From: Dillenia suffruticosa
Taxonomy: Eukaryota; Streptophyta; Magnoliopsida; Dilleniales; Dilleniaceae
Reading direction: 5' to 3'
DNA: 64,000 nucleotides
Assembly (NCBI GenBank): GCA_033439265.1
Contig: JAVTVX010000030.1
Span: 2,358,501-2,422,500, forward strand
Positions within the stretch are counted from its first letter, which is position 1; every line of letters begins with the position of its first letter. The notes below the pieces were generated by a model. The model did not search any database. It was not told where the DNA came from and was given only the letters and a program-made list of their open reading frames with translations. Below, in pieces: positions 26,280 to 36,800 of this stretch. Position numbers and translations under genes: made by a program.

Positions 26280-27115
26280 TGGAAAATATAATTTTGATGA
26301 TACTATCTGGGAAGAATTGAGGCACCCCATTAACAACTAATTCACTTCTATTGTTGACTTTAAAATTTCACAAGATGACAGTTTAATTTACTCTTCCATG
26401 GCTCAAATTTAAGTTAATTTGCTAATCATGCTGAAATAATAGTCGCACATGCCAGAAATAATCTCCATTTGTTAATTGGAATAATGATCTTGTGAATGTA
26501 TTATGTCAAATTTCAGGCACAATTATTTCCACCAAAATTGGCATAAGGCGCGCGGGAGGCAAAATCACAAGCATTTGGTCCCATGATCTGAGAGAATTTG
26601 AGACTACACACGTTTGTACGATGAGCCATAAGAAACTTTATAAAATTTTATGAGCAAATGACTAAGAAAATGGTAATGTCATTTAATTTTGTTAATTTTA
26701 ATAATTATAATTTTTTTTCAATTTTGTTATTAAGAAAAACAAGACAAATAGGTATCAATTCTATTATTTGTTGTCAATAAAAATACACTGCAAGAAACAT
26801 TTTCACTAAAAATATGGTACTTCATTTTATGAAAAGTACAAGCTAGAAGGTCCACCAGTCGGTCGAAGTGCTGATCTGATGGCACATTCACCCCCAAAGA
26901 TTACAAAAATAAAAACGAAAAAAAAAATGAAATGAAATGAGTTCAATGAATATACGGCATGAATAAGCCAGGAAACACATTGAAATACGACCGAGAACTT
27001 ACCCAACACTCCCACCACAGCTTATATTGCATCGGGGAGCTTTTCTTATTTTATTCTTAACGAGTCTCGAACCCGAATCTATTATAAGGGTCGGAGGATT
27101 GATGTCACTTGAATG
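26280..27115. other. Intergenic DNA between SDR remnants
   Basis: The first 60 bases still match the SDR intron 1 region. The rest is AT-rich, with a CGAGTCTCGAACCCGAATC stretch at 27061 that looks like part of a SINE B-box. No gene is seen. Confidence 0.35.
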
Positions 27116-27124
27116 CTCACCGGC

Positions 27125-27420
27125 ATTTTGCATCGGGGAGCTGCTGTATCATTACCCCGAAATGTCTTTGGCTATCAAAGGTATGAAGTTGAGACATTCC
27201 AATTCCTTTGTTAGAAAGTGCTCTATGTAAAATCAGAGATCTATTAAATGAAACCACTAACTGGTAAAAAAAAAAGAAAAAAATAATGTTGGCTAAGCGT
27301 GTCATGAAGTGGGAATGAATATCGAAGAAAAAGGAAGAAAGCAGAAAACTTGAATCATAGAGCAGCGGTGTCGTTCGATATGTGGAATATATGGGAAAGA
27401 GACGAAGCAGAAGCAAGTGT
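27125..27420 (+). repeat. Fragment of the foldback element B inner arm
   Basis: CTTTGGCTATCAAAGGTATG, then AATTCCTTTGTTAG, GCTCTATGTAAAATCAGAGA and GGCTAAGCGTGTC follow the same order as in 20050-20200 of element B (CTTTGGTTGTCAAAGGCATG onward). The similarity fades at both ends, so it is a dispersed fragment. Confidence 0.6.
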
Positions 27421-27587
27421 GCAAGTGTAAAACCTTTTTGAGAGAAAAAGAGAAAGAGGCTTTTCGGACATTGGGGTAGATAGGAGGATGACTCGTCCGA
27501 CTCAGGTATCTGACCAACCCAGGAATTAACAGGGACAGGGCGAGGCAGATCGGTACTAAGAACCTTCACCTACTGTATTAAGAACCT

Positions 27588-27996
27588 TTTGATTTTGTGT
27601 AGATACTAGAGAGAGAGAGAGAGAGAGGCAATTTGGACGTTAGAGTCGGACGGGGCGAGGCAGGCTAGCACTGAGAACATTCGCCTATAGTATTGACAAC
27701 CTTTTGATTTAGTGTAGAGACCAGAGAGAGAGAGAGAGAGAGAGGCTATTTGGACATGAGAGTCGAAAGGAGAGGAGGACGACTTGTCCGACTAGGTTTC
27801 TAACCAAACATAGAACTAATAAGGACGGGCGAAGCGGGCCGGTACTGAGAACCTTCGCCTACGGTACTGAGAACCTTTTGATTTTGTGTAGAGACTAGAG
27901 AGAGAGAGACTAGTTGAACATTAGAGTCGAATGGGGCTAGGCGGGCCGGTACTGAGAACCTTTGTCTACCGTATTGACAACCTTTTAATTTTGTGT

Positions 27997-28031
<35 letters not shown>

Positions 28032-28060
28032 GCTATTTGGACATTAGAGTCATAAGAGAG
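27588..28060. repeat. GA-rich minisatellite, four irregular units
   Basis: The phrase TTTTGATTTTGTGTAGA followed by a (GA)n tract recurs at about 27588, 27702, 27866 and 27984. Between these are variants of GGGGCGAGGCGGGCCGGTAC and TGAGAACCTTCGCCTA. Unit lengths are about 114, 164 and 118 bases. Confidence 0.8.
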
Positions 28061-28083
28061 GACGAAGGTTTATGTGCATGTGC

Positions 28084-28190
28084 ATGTGTGTGTGTGTATT
28101 CTACTAAAATATCAACCAATCAAATATTTTACAATTTTAATAAAAATATACATGTATATGTGCATGTGTGTGTGTGTGTGTGTATTCTAC
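28084..28190. repeat. TG-rich microsatellite pair
   Basis: Two (TG)n runs at 28085-28098 and about 28161-28183, each preceded by ATGTGCATG. The open frames across this area follow the repeat and are not taken as genes. Confidence 0.8.
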
Positions 28191-28194
28191 TTTA

Positions 28195-28458
28195 GTCTTG
28201 TGTTACATCAAGCCGATTCAACCCCCTCCTTCATATCTGGTGGTCAGTACCACAATGACTCCATTTGTGGCCAATTGTTTAATATCTCCGATCCAATCCC
28301 TTTGTTTGCCCGTCACAACCGCATACTTGAGAGAGAGAGAGAGAGAGAGAGAGTAATGTGGTTTGAAGTTAAAGTTGGAAAATATAATTTTGATGACACT
28401 ATCAGGGAAGAATTGAAGTACCCCATTAACAAATGACATACCTCTGTGTTGCATCCAT
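28195..28458 (-). pseudogene. SDR exons 1-2 remnant with upstream flank
   Basis: On the minus strand exon 1 (28458-28442) encodes MDATQR with a donor, as in the intact genes (MDATKR, MDTTKR). After a (CT)n tract, exon 2 (from about 28326) reads YAVVTG, then a missing codon shifts the frame (expected [11 protein letters not shown]). It recovers as [15 protein letters not shown] and stops. The acceptor has lost its first exon G. Upstream DNA to about 29050 also matches the SDR promoter at 57.2-57.75 kb. Confidence 0.85.
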
Positions 28459-29554
28459 GAGTATGCTGAAAAAATGATCATTAATGAAAATGTTTACTTT
28501 GGGGTCTTCAAAGAGTTTGCTATAGAAATTAGAATGCTCTATTCTACCTATCTGACTTTCATAACTTTGTGTGCCCATGTGTGTGTTTTTGCTTCGCTCC
28601 CATGCTTTACAGAGGCCAGACACACACGTGAGCATGTAATAGCTGCAAATCTTTTAGGAAAACCATTTTTTTTCTAACCAAAAATAATTTTATGATAAGT
28701 TAAATAATTTTATTTTTGGGCTAATTAAGTTATGTGAGATTGGGTATCTTTTAATCTATTTTTTACATATAAAGTCAATAAAAGAAAAAGAAAAAGAAAA
28801 AGAAAATGTCAAAGCTAGGATTACAATGGTAACCAAATTAAAATATTTAATATTTAATATTTAATAAGAAAAATTAAAAATTTTTGGACTAAATTGGAAT
28901 TTTGCGTATTGTTATTCGTAATTTTTTTAACAAAAAAATTAATATCGATTTTTCTTATAATACATAAATTGAAAACAAAAAAAAAAAATATAATACATAA
29001 AATCAATGTAAAGATTTTTCTTGATGCTACAATATGAGGTTTCCTTTTTGTTGGTATATTCATATTTGTTCGGGTGGTAATATCTTTTAAGTAAAATTTG
29101 TTGTTATATTCATATGTTTGCATGATTTAATTATTTTTTTGGGTAAATTACAGAAAACACCCATATGGTTCTATCCTAGATACAAATAACTACCTTTTAG
29201 TATATAGTTCCTTGTGTATTTTTTTAATAATTTAATTTTTTATTAGTATTCATAATGTTAATTTTTCTTTAAATTCCTTTCTCTTTTAGATAAATCAATA
29301 AAAAACATTAAATTCAATTAAATTTAATTCGAATTAGATTGAACTCATAAGAGATAAAATTCTCATAATACTTATTTTCTTTATATATAAAATTTGAATT
29401 TAAAATTTTATTTAAAATATATCAATACACAACCACTTCATTAACTAGACCATGGTATTTTCTTTAAATTCCTAGGGAAAACAAAGCTCTTGTAATTCAA
29501 AGGACAGGGTATATTCAAATTCTTTTGAATTGAGTGATCAGAAACTTTACTCTT

Positions 29555-29700
29555 TTAATTAAAGGTCTCGAATTCAAGTTTTGGGAATGACAAAAAAGAA
29601 TTTAAAAAAATCAATCCCTAAAATAAGTCTCCACAATACTCGAATCGGATTAATCAGACAAAATACGGATACGGATAATAACAACACAAAAAGGGACAAG
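29555..29700 (+). mobile_element. SINE, old copy shared with the duplicate locus
   Basis: B-box-like GGTCTCGAATTCAAGTTTTG and the 3' module CTCGAATCGGATTAATCAGA mark the usual SINE family. The inverted duplicate at 53995-54115 has the same insertion, so it predates the duplication. Confidence 0.65.
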
Positions 29701-29751
29701 GCTTAGGGCCCCAATTGGTTGGCCCAACGTCATGGCAAATCCTAACTTTTA

Positions 29752-29950
29752 TTTTTTATTATTTTTTTTATCCTTCAAACCTGACCCACCGTCGAGTATT
29801 TGGAATTTTACTCTTACTAATCTCGGCCGAGCTGCTATCGGGTCCTAATCGAGAAGAAGATTTCCCAATATCTTTTTTACAACTACCAAGACTCAAATCC
29901 CAATTTTTAGTGTACAGTATTAATACCCTTCCCACTAAACCAATGAAACA
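29752..29950 (-). mobile_element. SINE, minus orientation, first of two at one target
   Basis: A T-rich start (its poly-A tail) is followed by CACCGTCGAGTATTTGGAAT, CTCTTACTAATCTCGGCCGA and a GACTCAAATCCCAATTTT B-box complement. It is flanked by AAATCCTAACTTTTA (29737-29751) and AAAACCCTAGCTTTTA (29956-29971). The empty site is kept at about 53945. Confidence 0.75.
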
Positions 29951-29971
29951 TTAGTAAAACCCTAGCTTTTA

Positions 29972-30168
29972 ACCAAAACTTGTTGGCATAAGTGAGTGGA
30001 TACCTTTGTCCCTTAACCAGGTCAGGAGTTCAACTCCCTTTAAACACGGAAAAAAACAATATTGGGAGATCTACCCCCGATCAGGCCTTACAACGGTCGA
30101 TCTAGATTAGTCGGGACAAAACTCTGAATACTGGACGGTGGCCAAGCCAAGGTACCAAAAAAAAAAAA
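29972..30168 (+). mobile_element. SINE, plus orientation, second of two at one target
   Basis: An A-box-like GGCATAAGTGAGTGGATAC, a B-box-like CAGGAGTTCAACTCC, the module TAGTCGGGACAAAACTCTGA and a long A tail identify it. The target repeats are AAAACCCTAGCTTTTA (29956) and AAAACCCTAACTTTTA (30169). Confidence 0.82.
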
Positions 30169-30292
30169 AAAACCCTAACTTTTATTCAGTAAGACTTTCT
30201 CAAGAGGCAGTTCAATTCATATTCAACCCAATCATTTTTATTATAAAAAATAAAAGAAAAATTACTGGCAAAATCCATAAATATGACTCTTT

Positions 30293-30293
<1 letters not shown>

Positions 30294-30328
<35 letters not shown>
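30294..30328. repeat. (GT)n microsatellite
   Basis: An uninterrupted GT run in the 3' flank of the malic enzyme gene. The corresponding place in the duplicate at about 53.8 kb lacks the run. Confidence 0.9.
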
Positions 30329-30602
30329 TCAAAAAGAATATTTAGGAAGCCATTAATTTGAGACAATATACAATAATGGGATAAATAACACAATTCTGGT
30401 GGGATTAACAATACAATGTCTGTGTTTGATACAAAAATAATAATCATGGGATCAGGCAATGCATCCGTATAATGAGCTGTTTTGCCCCGCCTTTAATGGC
30501 CAAAAGAGCTAGACTATCAAATTATCCGATGCAGTTCAATAGATATGATCTCCCAAATAATAATAATAATAATAAATAATAGCCTCCAAAAACCGTTAGC
30601 TG

Positions 30603-30779
30603 CTAATGGGAACCGAGCTTCTCATGAACAAGAGGGCTGTAAACCGGAAACCACATGTTGTGAGCCACATATTCAACCATCTCCTCCTGCATTCATTCAG
30701 TACATAAAAAGTAAATTCACCATTTAGGATCTATGGTTTCCTGCTTGTGTTCATGCTGTGCATTTTGTGGATTCAAGGA

Positions 30780-30816
<37 letters not shown>

Positions 30817-33800
30817 AGAGACAGAGAGACATTAATAATTTGCCAATAAAATATTTAACAAGAAATTCCCTACTTTTGACATTTGCATGAGTTCTTTGCG
30901 TCCAATTTCCCCATGCCCTTCCGCCAGTTCTTCAGCAACGGCAGCTTGGGCAACAGCTGCTCCAACCTCTGCCGTAACATCCCGAATCCTGCAACAACAA
31001 TAACATTTTCGGTAATTGCTGCAATTTGCTTGAGCTTTTAGTTACAAAGTCTTGACTAGTTGTACAAATTTGATAGGTCCAAATACCATATCAAAAACTA
31101 CAACTCCAGAACCATTTCAATGGGCATTGTTAAGGGCAGGTTAGGGACAGGCTACAATAGCTACTTTGGAACACTGCAGTTGATGGCACTGATCAATTTA
31201 GGTTACAACAGTCAACAGTTAATGCTAACAAATTGATATGCCAATTTAGAAGTGGCCATAATCTCCATAAAAACAATTTAAGCTTCCATACCAATGGATT
31301 TCTGCAGTAGATAAGCAATAAGTTTGCCTCCAGATAGGCCTATAGTAAATTCCTGGAATATTCAAATAAATGAAATGCAGGGAAAAATATATATATTATA
31401 TGTATATATACAAATTTACCTTGAAATAGACGGAAACAGGATGCCATTTTGAGTTTCTTCATCTGTCATATAAGATGCAAGGCTGTCCAGGTAAAACATC
31501 AAGTCAGACAAGTTTTTTGCAGGAAAAGCAAATAACACCATAATTGAACAAGATTTATCATCTTTCAGAAGCAAGAACATGCATTGGAAAGAAGAGAATA
31601 AATACAATCGAGGGAACCCTATTGTCATTTATACTTAACAATGAAAAGACTTCAGTGATGGTGGAAGAAAAAGGTTGAGAATGTATTCATTTTCTTGGTG
31701 TGCAATAATAGTAACTCAACAATGGAGGAGGTTGTTTTAGGGCTATAGAATGACACTTGGGGGCCATTGAGGGTCATGACCCAGAGTTAAGGTGTTGCCA
31801 CACACCATAGCAAAGGGTGCAGGGATGTAAGGCCTAGTCACCATAAGATGTGAGGGGACACGGTTGTTAGTAACCAACTACTGAGGTTTGTGCATTAAGT
31901 GGTGTTGTTATGATGTGATGAGTGATACAGTTATATAAGATGTAGTTAGACAATTTGTAGATTATTGACTAATAGATTTTGCTAAATTATGTGCAAGGAT
32001 ATAATTCAATTCTGGAATGGTTATGATTCGTGATACTTCAAAGGGATTTGGTGTCACAATCCCCCAACCTATAATCCAATTCCGGAATGGTTACGGTTAG
32101 TGATACTTCAAAGGGATTTTGTGTCACAGCATGTTAGGTATTTTCTACTACGACCCAAAAGCCTCACAATTTTGTTCCAAAAAGCGTCTCAATGTGTAGC
32201 CTTATATAGCCGAGCACCAACCAATGAGGGACAGAACACATTCACCCTTTCCCTTTTATACCCTTGCCCACACCAGCACCCTATCCCATGCCGCTCAACC
32301 AATGCTGAATGTTACATTTGGTATGTGTAAGGATGATTATGGGCATAATGGGCTATGAGGATGATTTATTGCAAGATTTGGAACGAATGACAGTAAAGCT
32401 ATCTATGTTTGTAAGCACATTTGGCTGAGCCACATTAAATTCGGTTTCCACATTTGTAGCCTTTTATACCCTTGCCCTTTTATAGCCAAGTAAAAGTGAA
32501 GCCTCTTTCTTGCTAACCAACATCTAGGAAAAACCTTACCCTTTTAAACCCTTGCCCTTTTACTTGCCCACACCAGCACCCTATCCCACACTGCTCAACC
32601 AATGCTGAATGTTACATATGGTATGTGTAAGAATGATTATGGGCATAATTTATTGTAAGATCTGGAATGAATGATAGTAGAGCTATCTATGTATGTAATC
32701 ACATTTGGCTGAGAAACATTAAATTTGGTGCCCCAAATTTATGTTGTTTTGAAATTATTTCCACTATGCTTTATATATATATTTGTGGTAGACCAATTTT
32801 TTTACCACAACCAAGAAAAAAGCATGCACGCAAGGGAAAAAAAAAATTATCAATAAAATACACCAATCTTGATGTGCTTTGGCCAAACATCCCTACATCC
32901 AGAGATGACACTACTAGATTATCAAATCATCCTAATCCTCACAATGAAATCACCTTCACAACCCAGAGCCCATTACACTTGTTACTGTCATGTGTCAATA
33001 TTTTCAACATTCACAAATTGAACCATCCCCCAAAACCCACATTACACCTACCAAGACACAATCACATAGATTTATAGAGCACATAGCTTGCCTAACAAGA
33101 TGGCAGATTTTTTCCCAGCACAACTTACAGGAAAAACCATGGCTTCTATACTGCAACCCCCACAAACTAAACCAACCTGCAAACTACATTTCCTTCTTTC
33201 AAGCAAATCTAATTGTTTCCTAATTTTAACCAGATCCTACAACTTAATTAGATTATGTCACTTTCCGAACACTGAACAGTTACCACTAATGCCACTTTCC
33301 ACATAGACCCAACTGATAGATAAGGATTGTTAGTATCTAATGTGATGAGATCATCAAGATTGCAAGGAATTCACGAGACCCAACTCAAGTCCCAGTTGGG
33401 CCGGTGACAAAGGCCCGAGTTAAAAGATTCAAAGAAGCACTGAATAACTTAATTCAAGGAACTTTACAACAAGAAATTGGAGCCCAAATAAATATAGAAC
33501 CAAAAGGGGCCTTAATTATGCTTATACAAGCCCAGTTGGAAGAATAAAAGGCCCAAAACTATCCAAGACCAAGAGAGGACGAAAATGAAGAAAAATAGTA
33601 GCAAGACTTGGTCAAAATAGTTTGATTTATTTAGTTTCCTAATTTTTATTTTTTTGTAACTTATGTTTAGTTTCCTAATTCTTTATTGTTTAGAGAGTTT
33701 CTAAATTTTTAGTTGCCAATTATGTTTTTACCTTTAGGCTATAAATAGGCCATTATACATTGTGTAAAACAACACTTTGGAGAGAATTAATAAAATTGTG

Positions 33801-36800
33801 AGAATTCTTCACATAGGTTTTGTTCTTTTGAGAACTTTGAACTTATTCAAGATATGAGTATTGTTTAGTTCTTTGACTTATCAATTTAAGTTTCGAACCA
33901 TCTAGATTGTGGCGTCATTCATTCCATCTTTATACCAACGTTCTTGATCTAGTGAGAAACGGGTCTAAGATCATATACCTTAAGTTCTTCCTCCCTTAGG
34001 GCAAGGGTTGAGGTTTTTTAATTCCACCGGTTCAAATAATTCGTCGGGACGATTTTTGGGCTAAATTAACTTGTTCGTGGGTTCTAGGGTTTTTATACCC
34101 AACGGGTTCACATCATAATGCAAAGGGGTTTCTACATTATTTTTCTTTTTTTGTTTTTGTTTTTTTTTTGGGGGGGGGGGGGGAGAGAGTAGATCATTTG
34201 GTACAAAGCAGAGTCCTTTGCTTAGGCATGCTTATCTTATGTGCATAATCAAGAAGAAGATACAACTATCAACCTTCCAAGTTTCAGTTTCAAGGATCTA
34301 TTGTCTCAATCAATCTCAATTTTATTTTGTTTTTCTCTTTGTTTACTTATTCAAGCCTCTCCTCTTTAATGGAATCATAATTTAGCAGTTGAACAAAAAT
34401 GATGTTTTAGACTTCTTTCCTTGATGATTAGGTGTGCTCCATGATAACAGACAGATACAAATTATATGTAGGGCACAAGCATGTAAGAATTTTCATTCAT
34501 ACCGCTCAGAAGCAGCTTGCAACATTCCATCTGAAATGATCCGAGCACCTGAGAGAAGAGATCCCAAACCAATCCTAAATACAAGGAAACAGAAAAGTTA
34601 GATGCATATGCAGGAATAGGTCACTGGTAACTTTTCAGTAGAGGCAATCTGGTGATGAATCCAGATCACAAAACAGCAATGGATTAGGATTGATACTTAC
34701 CCTGGAAATAGATACATGTTGTTTGCTTGGTTTACATGACCAATTCGTCCATTGCCTACAGAGACATAAATGGCAGTTGAAGTTCAAGAGAGTGGAAACA
34801 GAAGAAATATTTGTGAGCAAAATGGCTCCCTATAGATAAAAATTTAAAAGCCATTCCGAAACAGATAGATACCATAAGCAACTAAAAAAACAAACAGCAT
34901 AGGAAGCATTGGAAGGTTAGCATACCAAGATCAACATTCTCGAAAGGACTCCCACCGGCAAAAACAATATGGCCACCGGCATGCTTAAATGCTTGGGCAG
35001 CAGTGCACTCAGCTGTTCAAAACATAATTCAGTCTTGAAGATTGAAAAGGAAATGGGGTCAACATGGTCAAAATGCATAAGCTTGATCTGGAAGGTAAAA
35101 ACGAACCATTTGAAGTAGGATTTGACATTGCAAATATAGCAGGCTTTGAGGACTCCGATTCTCTCATAGCCTTCAGCACCTATCCCATATGCCAACAAGC
35201 ATCAAATACAGATCCAGACCTACGGAGTAAAACTTCATGCAATAATTAACATTCGTTTCACTTCAATTTAATAAGAAAAACATAAATTACTACAGCAATG
35301 TAAAGTACCATCCTAATATCAAAGAGCAAGCTAGTTGAGAAATGTTGGAATATCCTTGCTTCAAAGAAACAACTGTTCTAAGGTGAACAGAACCTCTGAT
35401 CAGAAGACACAGTGAATGTATGCGGAAGATAAGCATATTATCATCTCAACAAACCAATGCTTTTCAGAAAACCAGCAATTTTTAAGACATAGAGAAAGTT
35501 GGGGACACAAAATTTTCGAAATACTTGCCTCCTCATTAAAGACACCACCAACTCCAGACAACCCAAGAAGCACATGAGGCTTGACCTTCTTTACCTGAAG
35601 ATTGATTTTGCACCAAGTAATTAGGATTTTTAAACATTGAACACATAGAAGCAAAATGCTTAATCTATAAGGAGTATGGATCTTAATAAGTTATTCAGGG
35701 GAATAGATAGCTGTTGTGACCACATAGAGCTAATACATTATTATCAAAAAAGCAATACAGGCTGCCTAGGAGGACCGTGTAAAAGGATTTACCACTTCAA
35801 TGAGACTAGCGCCCTCCCTGAGTCCATCAATGTCACCTGGGTCTTTTGCAAATGGAGCTGCTGCTGGGTCAATATTCTTCCTGTCTTTTGTGACCAGACC
35901 CTACACATAGAAAGAAAGTTTTTCTCAGATACAGAAAAACTAAAAGCTGAATCCTTTAACTTGTGATGTGTATTAGAAACACAGCCTAATTAAATCACAG
36001 GTTTAGACTCAACAGTGTCTTTGTCATTATGACTTATTTCTTTCCTCTCTTAAATTCCCATTTCCATTTCGATGCATGTCAAACAACAGTAAACTATTTC
36101 AAAGATTAATGCCCCAGAGTGTTAGTATCATTCTTAACCACTCATATAAACAAAATCAAAGTTCATTAAACAAGTATAGAAACACACATCTTTGTCAATT
36201 AGATAAAAATTACGATTTGCTGCTGTTTCACTGCTCCCTGCCATTCTTGAAACAGCCTGCACAGCCATGCTCAGTACACCAAGCCCTGCACTGAAAGTCA
36301 GCAGATGAATTAGAAGGTGTCATAGGTGCCAATGGCAAGCACATGATAAAATGTAAGATTGTTCACAGTTCAAAATATTGGAGAATGTAGTTTGCAAATA
36401 CCTTCCAGCTCCAACTACAACTATCTTTTGTTTAACAAAGTCAGACAATGGTCGACCTTGTGCTCTCACTGTACCCAACAATCCCGCTAGAGCAACACCA
36501 GCAGTTCCCTGTTAGAGAAGTCACAAGGAAAGAAGTTCATATTAAGAAGGACACCAAAAAAGTTTTAGTTGCTTCGAATGCTACCGTAACATGTAAGAAA
36601 GCAGAATAGGACTCTAAAGTGTGGACCTGTATGTCATCATTGAACATGCAAAACTTCTTACGGTAACGCTGCAGTGTTTCAAATGCCCACTTCATTTGGA
36701 AATCTTCAAACTGTATAAAGTTGGAAAATCAACACTGCTAATTTGAAGGCTGATGATTTTTTTAATAAAAAGAAGTTGATTCATAGAAGAAAAGAACCTG

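Noticed and set aside
27117-27569. 150-codon minus-strand frame rich in Phe, Ser and Leu
   Set aside because: It overlaps a foldback-element fragment and homopolymer runs; no recognisable domain or splice-linked partner exon.
28074-28436. 120-codon plus-strand frame beginning MHVHVCVCILL
   Set aside because: It runs through TG and GA microsatellites and antisense through an SDR exon remnant.
35676-35966. 96-codon plus-strand frame inside the malic enzyme gene
   Set aside because: It is antisense to exon 11 of the clearly supported malic enzyme gene, with no family match.
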